Under the pieces are notes generated by a model. That model had not been told where the DNA came from. It saw only the letters and a program-made list of their open reading frames with translations, and did no database searches. DNA of 64,000 bases from Allobogoriella alba (GTDB lineage: Bacteria > Actinomycetota > Actinomycetes > Actinomycetales > Actinomycetaceae), in contig NZ_JBHTCQ010000001.1 in NCBI RefSeq assembly GCF_042665525.1, positions 1,612,001 to 1,676,000 on the forward strand. The letters run 5' to 3'. Below, in pieces: positions 60,838 to 64,000 of the stretch (its first letter is position 1; each line of letters starts with the position of its first letter). The position numbers and the translations under genes were made by a program.

Positions 60838-62096
60838 GGCAGCCTCCCGTCGATCGCGGCGCGGACGCAGTCCGCGGTCGGGGCGAACGCGCCCTCCACC
60901 CCCATGATGGCGGGCAGGTAGTGTCCCTGCTTCGCGGAGTCGGTGGCGAAGCGCCGGGTCCCCGGCGGCAGGAACTGCGCGATGGCCGGGCAGGTGTCGG
61001 ACAGGACGCGCGCCCCGGAGGCCTCGATGCTCGCCATGAGCCCCTCCTCACGGGCACGGTCCCGCAGCGCGCTGGGGGTGAAGATCCACAGCGCGACGTC
61101 CGGGCTGACGGTCCGGCCCTCCAGCAGCGCCGCGACCTCCTGGAGCTGGCCGTAGCTGGCGTGCGGGCAGCCGATCATGACGAAGTCCACCTCGTCGCCC
61201 CGCCGGGTGACGTTGAGCCGCGCGACGGTCTCGGCGAGCTCGGCCGGCCCGAACACGACCTCGCGGGCCCCGGGCCTCAGGACCTCCTCGACCGACCGGC
61301 ACTCGGCGGTGACTCCGGGGATGTGGAACAGCTCGACGTCCCCGGAGCTGGCGGCCGCGGCCCCGAGCTGCTTGAGCTGGACCAGGTCGGGCGTGGCGGT
61401 GATGCCGTCCAGGACGGGGACGGCGTCGTCGATCACCGAGCCGATCCAGTACCCCAGCACGTTCCACGCGAAGGTGTCCTCGACGGGGGCCTCCACCCGG
61501 ACCCGGACCTCCGCCTTCCGGTTGCCGTCCAGGTGCAGCCCGGCGTTCGGCGTGAGCCCGGTGAGCATCGAGGCCGCGGCCGACTCCCGGCCCTCGGTGT
61601 TCGTGCGCGCACCGATCACCGAGTTGATGAAGACGACCGCGGAGGACTCCATCCACGCGCAGTGGTCACCGAACTCCGGGAGGAACCCGACCTGGTAGGG
61701 GGTGCAGGTGTTGAGCAGGCTGACGCCGAGCCCGGCCAGGTAGGACTGGCTGGCCTCGACGCGGTCGACGGCGGACTGCGGCATCCCCTGGACGTCGCCG
61801 GCCGCCTCGCGGTCGATCGGGCCGATGAGCTGGCAGGCGTGCACCTTCGCCGCGGGCGCCGTCGGCGCACCGTCGGTGCGCAGCGAGAACCGCCCGAACA
61901 GCCGCTCGGGGTCGTCCGAGCCCAGCGGTGCCGAGTGGCGCGGGCCGTAGATGTTGGCCCCGGCGGCGCTGGCGATCTCCACCATGTCCTCGGCGCCCAT
62001 GATGTCGCCGTACTCGACCAGGATCTGCATGGCGGCCGCGACGGCCTCGCCCTGCTCGCCGTCCGCCATCGCACGTTGCTCAGCCGTCAAGTACAT
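60834..62096 (-). CDS. aconitase X catalytic subunit (DUF521)
   Basis: A 420-residue catalytic subunit. Candidate cluster cysteines in family positions are Cys131 (NTCTPYQVG), Cys310 (IGCPHASYGQ) and Cys369 (SDTCPAIAQF), and DSAKQGHY (386-393) binds substrate in the family. Type IIb (separate large and small subunits) is thus complete. cis-3-hydroxyproline dehydratase is the known bacterial activity; other hydroxy acids are possible. It is 17 bases overlapped by the FAD oxidoreductase gene upstream. Confidence 0.85.
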   Translation of the reverse strand: MYLTAEQRAMADGEQGEAVAAAMQILVEYGDIMGAEDMVEIASAAGANIYGPRHSAPLGSDDPERLFGRFSLRTDGAPTAPAAKVHACQLIGPIDREAAGDVQGMPQSAVDRVEASQSYLAGLGVSLLNTCTPYQVGFLPEFGDHCAWMESSAVVFINSVIGARTNTEGRESAAASMLTGLTPNAGLHLDGNRKAEVRVRVEAPVEDTFAWNVLGYWIGSVIDDAVPVLDGITATPDLVQLKQLGAAAASSGDVELFHIPGVTAECRSVEEVLRPGAREVVFGPAELAETVARLNVTRRGDEVDFVMIGCPHASYGQLQEVAALLEGRTVSPDVALWIFTPSALRDRAREEGLMASIEASGARVLSDTCPAIAQFLPPGTRRFATDSAKQGHYLPAIMGVEGAFAPTADCVRAAIDGRLP

Positions 62097-63459
62097 GCGT
62101 CACCGCCTCCGATCTCGCGACGTCCTCGAGGGTTAGCAGGGCACCGTCGTCCCGCAACCGGGTCTGCACGTCCGCGGCGTCGACGTCGGCGCACGCCACC
62201 TGCTGGTGCACGGCGAGCGCGGCGATGGTGCCGGCGGCCTGCCCCATGGCGAACGCCGGACCGGAGACCCGGGCCGCGGACTGCCCGCCGTGGCTCATGG
62301 ACGCGCACCGGCCCGCGACCAGCAGGTTCGGTACCTGGTCCTGCACCAGCATGCGCGCCGGCAGCTCGTTGGCCCGGGTGCTCGGGTGGTCCGGGAACCG
62401 GATGGCGACGTTGCCCTCGACGTGCTCCTCGACCGGCCAGCCGTTGACACCGACGGCGTCGGGGAAGGTGGCGCGCCCGAGGATGTCCTCCTCCGTGAGC
62501 ACGTACCGACCGATCATCCGCCGCGTCTCGCGGATCCCGACCTCCGGGCCGATGTCCACCACGTAGGAGTCCTGGAACCCCGGGTGGGACTCCTTGATGA
62601 AGGAGAACACCTCGAAGGTCTGCGCACGACCGTCGATCTCACCCGCCGTCAGGTCGGCCACCCGGGTGCCGTCGAGCGCCGAGCCGTCCGGCCGTCGCAG
62701 CTGGGTGGTGTTGGCCCGCCACTCCATCGGGTGGCGTTGCGGCCGGATGATCGCACCGAGCCGCGGGAAGCGCCGCCCTCGGGCCGCCTCCTCCTTCATG
62801 AGGGCGGGTAGCGTCCGCCACGCCTCGCCGGCCTCCTCGACGTCCACACCGTTGATGCGGAACATCATCGACGGGAACAGCATCCCGGTGGTCCCCGGGT
62901 GCTCGTGCCGCACGCCGGCCCAGTACATGAGGTCCCCGTCGCCGCTGGCGTCCACGAAGACACGGCCGCGCACCGCGAGGCGGCCCTCCTTGGTCTCCAG
63001 CATGACCGCGTCCACGGACCCGTCGAGCAGGTGCGCGGCGCTGACCCGCGCGTGGAACACCAGGTGCACGCCGGCACCGAGCAGCAGCTCGTCCGCCGCG
63101 CGGCGGTAGGCCGGGATGTCGTAGGCCTGCGCGAGCACCATGCCGCGCAGCGAGTAGTGCGGCGCGCGCAGCCCGTCCAGCTGGTCGATCCGGTCGACCA
63201 GCTCCTGCGCCAGGCCGCGCACCGCCTGCACGTGGTGGTCCTCCACGTAGGCGTGCAGCCCGCAGAAGGTGCTCAGCCCGCCCGCCGTGCCCGCACCGCC
63301 GAGGTAGCCGTTCTTCTCCAGCAGCGCCACGCTGGCGCCGTTCCGGGCCGCCGCCGCGGCGGCCATGAGCCCGGCCGGCCCGCCCCCGACGACCACGACG
63401 TCGAACTCGCCGACCACGGGGGTCTCCCGGGCCGGTTCACGGACGACGGCGTCGGACAT
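62080..63459 (-). CDS. FAD-dependent oxidoreductase (FAD_oxidored type)
   Basis: A 459-residue flavoprotein. The dinucleotide motif is DVVVVGGGPAGLMAAAAAARNGASVALLEK at 20-49, followed by GGAGTAGGLSTFCG, VFVDASGDGDLMYWAG and GIRETRRMIGRYVLTEEDIL, the FAD_oxidored signature (PF12831). The end VPNLLVAGRCASMSHGGQSAARVSGPAFAMGQAAG closes the FAD domain. The ATG at 63459 has GAGGAGAGG upstream. It heads the aconitase X operon and probably oxidises or dehydrogenates the substrate before dehydration; inferred from the operon only. Confidence 0.85.
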   Translation of the reverse strand: MSDAVVREPARETPVVGEFDVVVVGGGPAGLMAAAAAARNGASVALLEKNGYLGGAGTAGGLSTFCGLHAYVEDHHVQAVRGLAQELVDRIDQLDGLRAPHYSLRGMVLAQAYDIPAYRRAADELLLGAGVHLVFHARVSAAHLLDGSVDAVMLETKEGRLAVRGRVFVDASGDGDLMYWAGVRHEHPGTTGMLFPSMMFRINGVDVEEAGEAWRTLPALMKEEAARGRRFPRLGAIIRPQRHPMEWRANTTQLRRPDGSALDGTRVADLTAGEIDGRAQTFEVFSFIKESHPGFQDSYVVDIGPEVGIRETRRMIGRYVLTEEDILGRATFPDAVGVNGWPVEEHVEGNVAIRFPDHPSTRANELPARMLVQDQVPNLLVAGRCASMSHGGQSAARVSGPAFAMGQAAGTIAALAVHQQVACADVDAADVQTRLRDDGALLTLEDVARSEAVTHVLDG

Positions 63460-63630
63460 GCGCATCCCTCTCCTCGCTGCTCGGGCGGCTGACCGTAACA
63501 ACGGCCCGGGCCGGCCCGGCCGCCGGTTTCCACTCATCGGAAGGAGTCCTTGTGGCCGGACGGCGCGGCGCGGCAGCGTGACGAGCATCCCGGCGACCGT
63601 GCCCGGGCCCGGACGACGACGGAGGCACGT

Positions 63631-64000
63631 GTGACCGAGTCCCAGCTGCGCAGCGTCCTGCCGCGTACGTCGCCGCGCTGGTACACGCGACGGACGCAGT
63701 GGCGCCAGCTCGGCCTGCGGGACGCCGACCTGGACAAGCCGAAGATCGCGGTCGTCAACTCCTCCTCGAAGCTCTCGCCGTGCTTCTCCCACCTGGACGA
63801 CATCGCCGACCGGGCCGTCGCCTCCATCACGGCCGCCGGTGGCGTCGGTTTCGAGATCCGCACCGTCGCGCCGACCGACTTCATCATGAGCGCGGGCCGC
63901 GAGGGCGGCTTCGTGCTCGGCTCCCGTGACCTCATCGCGCACGACATCGAGGCCGTCGTCGACGGCGCCCTGCTCGACGGCATGGTCTGCCTCGCGTCCT
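63631..64000 (+). CDS. IlvD/Edd family dehydratase, 5' part
   Basis: The first 123 residues of a dihydroxy-acid or aldonate dehydratase. KIAVVNSSSKLSPCFSHLDDIADRAVASI contains the first cluster Cys, and APTDFIMSAGREGGFVLGSRDLIAHDIEAVVDGALLDGMVCLAS is the family core. The gene runs off the window end. The GTG start follows GGAGG. The pattern resembles sugar-acid branch members (YjhG/YagF-like) more than IlvD itself. Divergent from the aconitase X operon with a ~170-base shared promoter region. Confidence 0.85.
   Translation, partial: MTESQLRSVLPRTSPRWYTRRTQWRQLGLRDADLDKPKIAVVNSSSKLSPCFSHLDDIADRAVASITAAGGVGFEIRTVAPTDFIMSAGREGGFVLGSRDLIAHDIEAVVDGALLDGMVCLAS

Overview
The window comes from a high-GC Gram-positive actinobacterium, most likely of the order Micrococcales. 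The evidence is very GC-rich coding DNA throughout, frequent GTG and TTG starts, a mycobacterial-type LpqY-SugABC sugar importer, a MshB/Mca-like PIG-L deacetylase, an F420-type LLM oxidoreductase, DUF2510 and DUF3151 proteins, and the actinobacterial fdxA-dapC pair. I see no rRNA, tRNA, CRISPR array, transposase or integrase gene.

Layout. 1-6.2 kb: end of an unknown gene, a TauE/SafE permease, a beta-carbonic anhydrase and a trehalose-type ABC importer operon (lpqY-sugA-sugB-sugC). 6.2-10.5 kb: on the minus strand DUF3151-xseA-xseB-PfkB kinase, divergent from ispH. 10.5-20.4 kb: alpha/beta hydrolase with its PadR regulator, DUF885 peptidase-like protein, MBL-fold hydrolase, rmuC, membrane acyltransferase-like protein, gamma-glutamyltransferase lipoprotein and the GTPase ychF.

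20.4-24.2 kb is the most unusual part. Three small modules of lower GC lie in tandem after ychF, and each ends in a separate copy of the last ~30 bases of ychF (codons for VEFRFNV plus stop). Module 1 carries a PadR regulator divergent from two membrane-protein genes, module 2 a DUF1428 protein, module 3 a winged-helix COG3214-type protein. This looks like repeated insertion at the 3' end of ychF, without any recombinase left in the window.

24.3-37.7 kb is a belt of small stress, detoxification and regulatory genes in mixed orientation: SRPBCC/ArsR pair, RidA, two DHFR-like reductases, kinase-like protein, GNAT, VOC, DUF2510, SRPBCC plus methyltransferase, GH43, LLM oxidoreductase, AraC, CHAD, nitrilase and a cysteine-free HesB-like protein.

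38.2-49.9 kb holds two complete peptide/nickel-type ABC importers side by side, ordered SBP1-B1-C1-DF1-B2-C2-DF2-SBP2, with a 61-base tandem duplication before SBP2 and a strong terminator after it. 50-60.4 kb: PH-domain membrane protein, typA/bipA, PIG-L deacetylase, small membrane protein, flavin reductase, VanW protein, ferredoxin fdxA, dapC and citrate synthase. 60.4-64 kb: a minus-strand operon of a two-subunit aconitase X and an FAD oxidoreductase, divergent from an IlvD/Edd-type dehydratase that runs off the window; together they suggest a hydroxy-acid or hydroxyproline-like catabolic locus.
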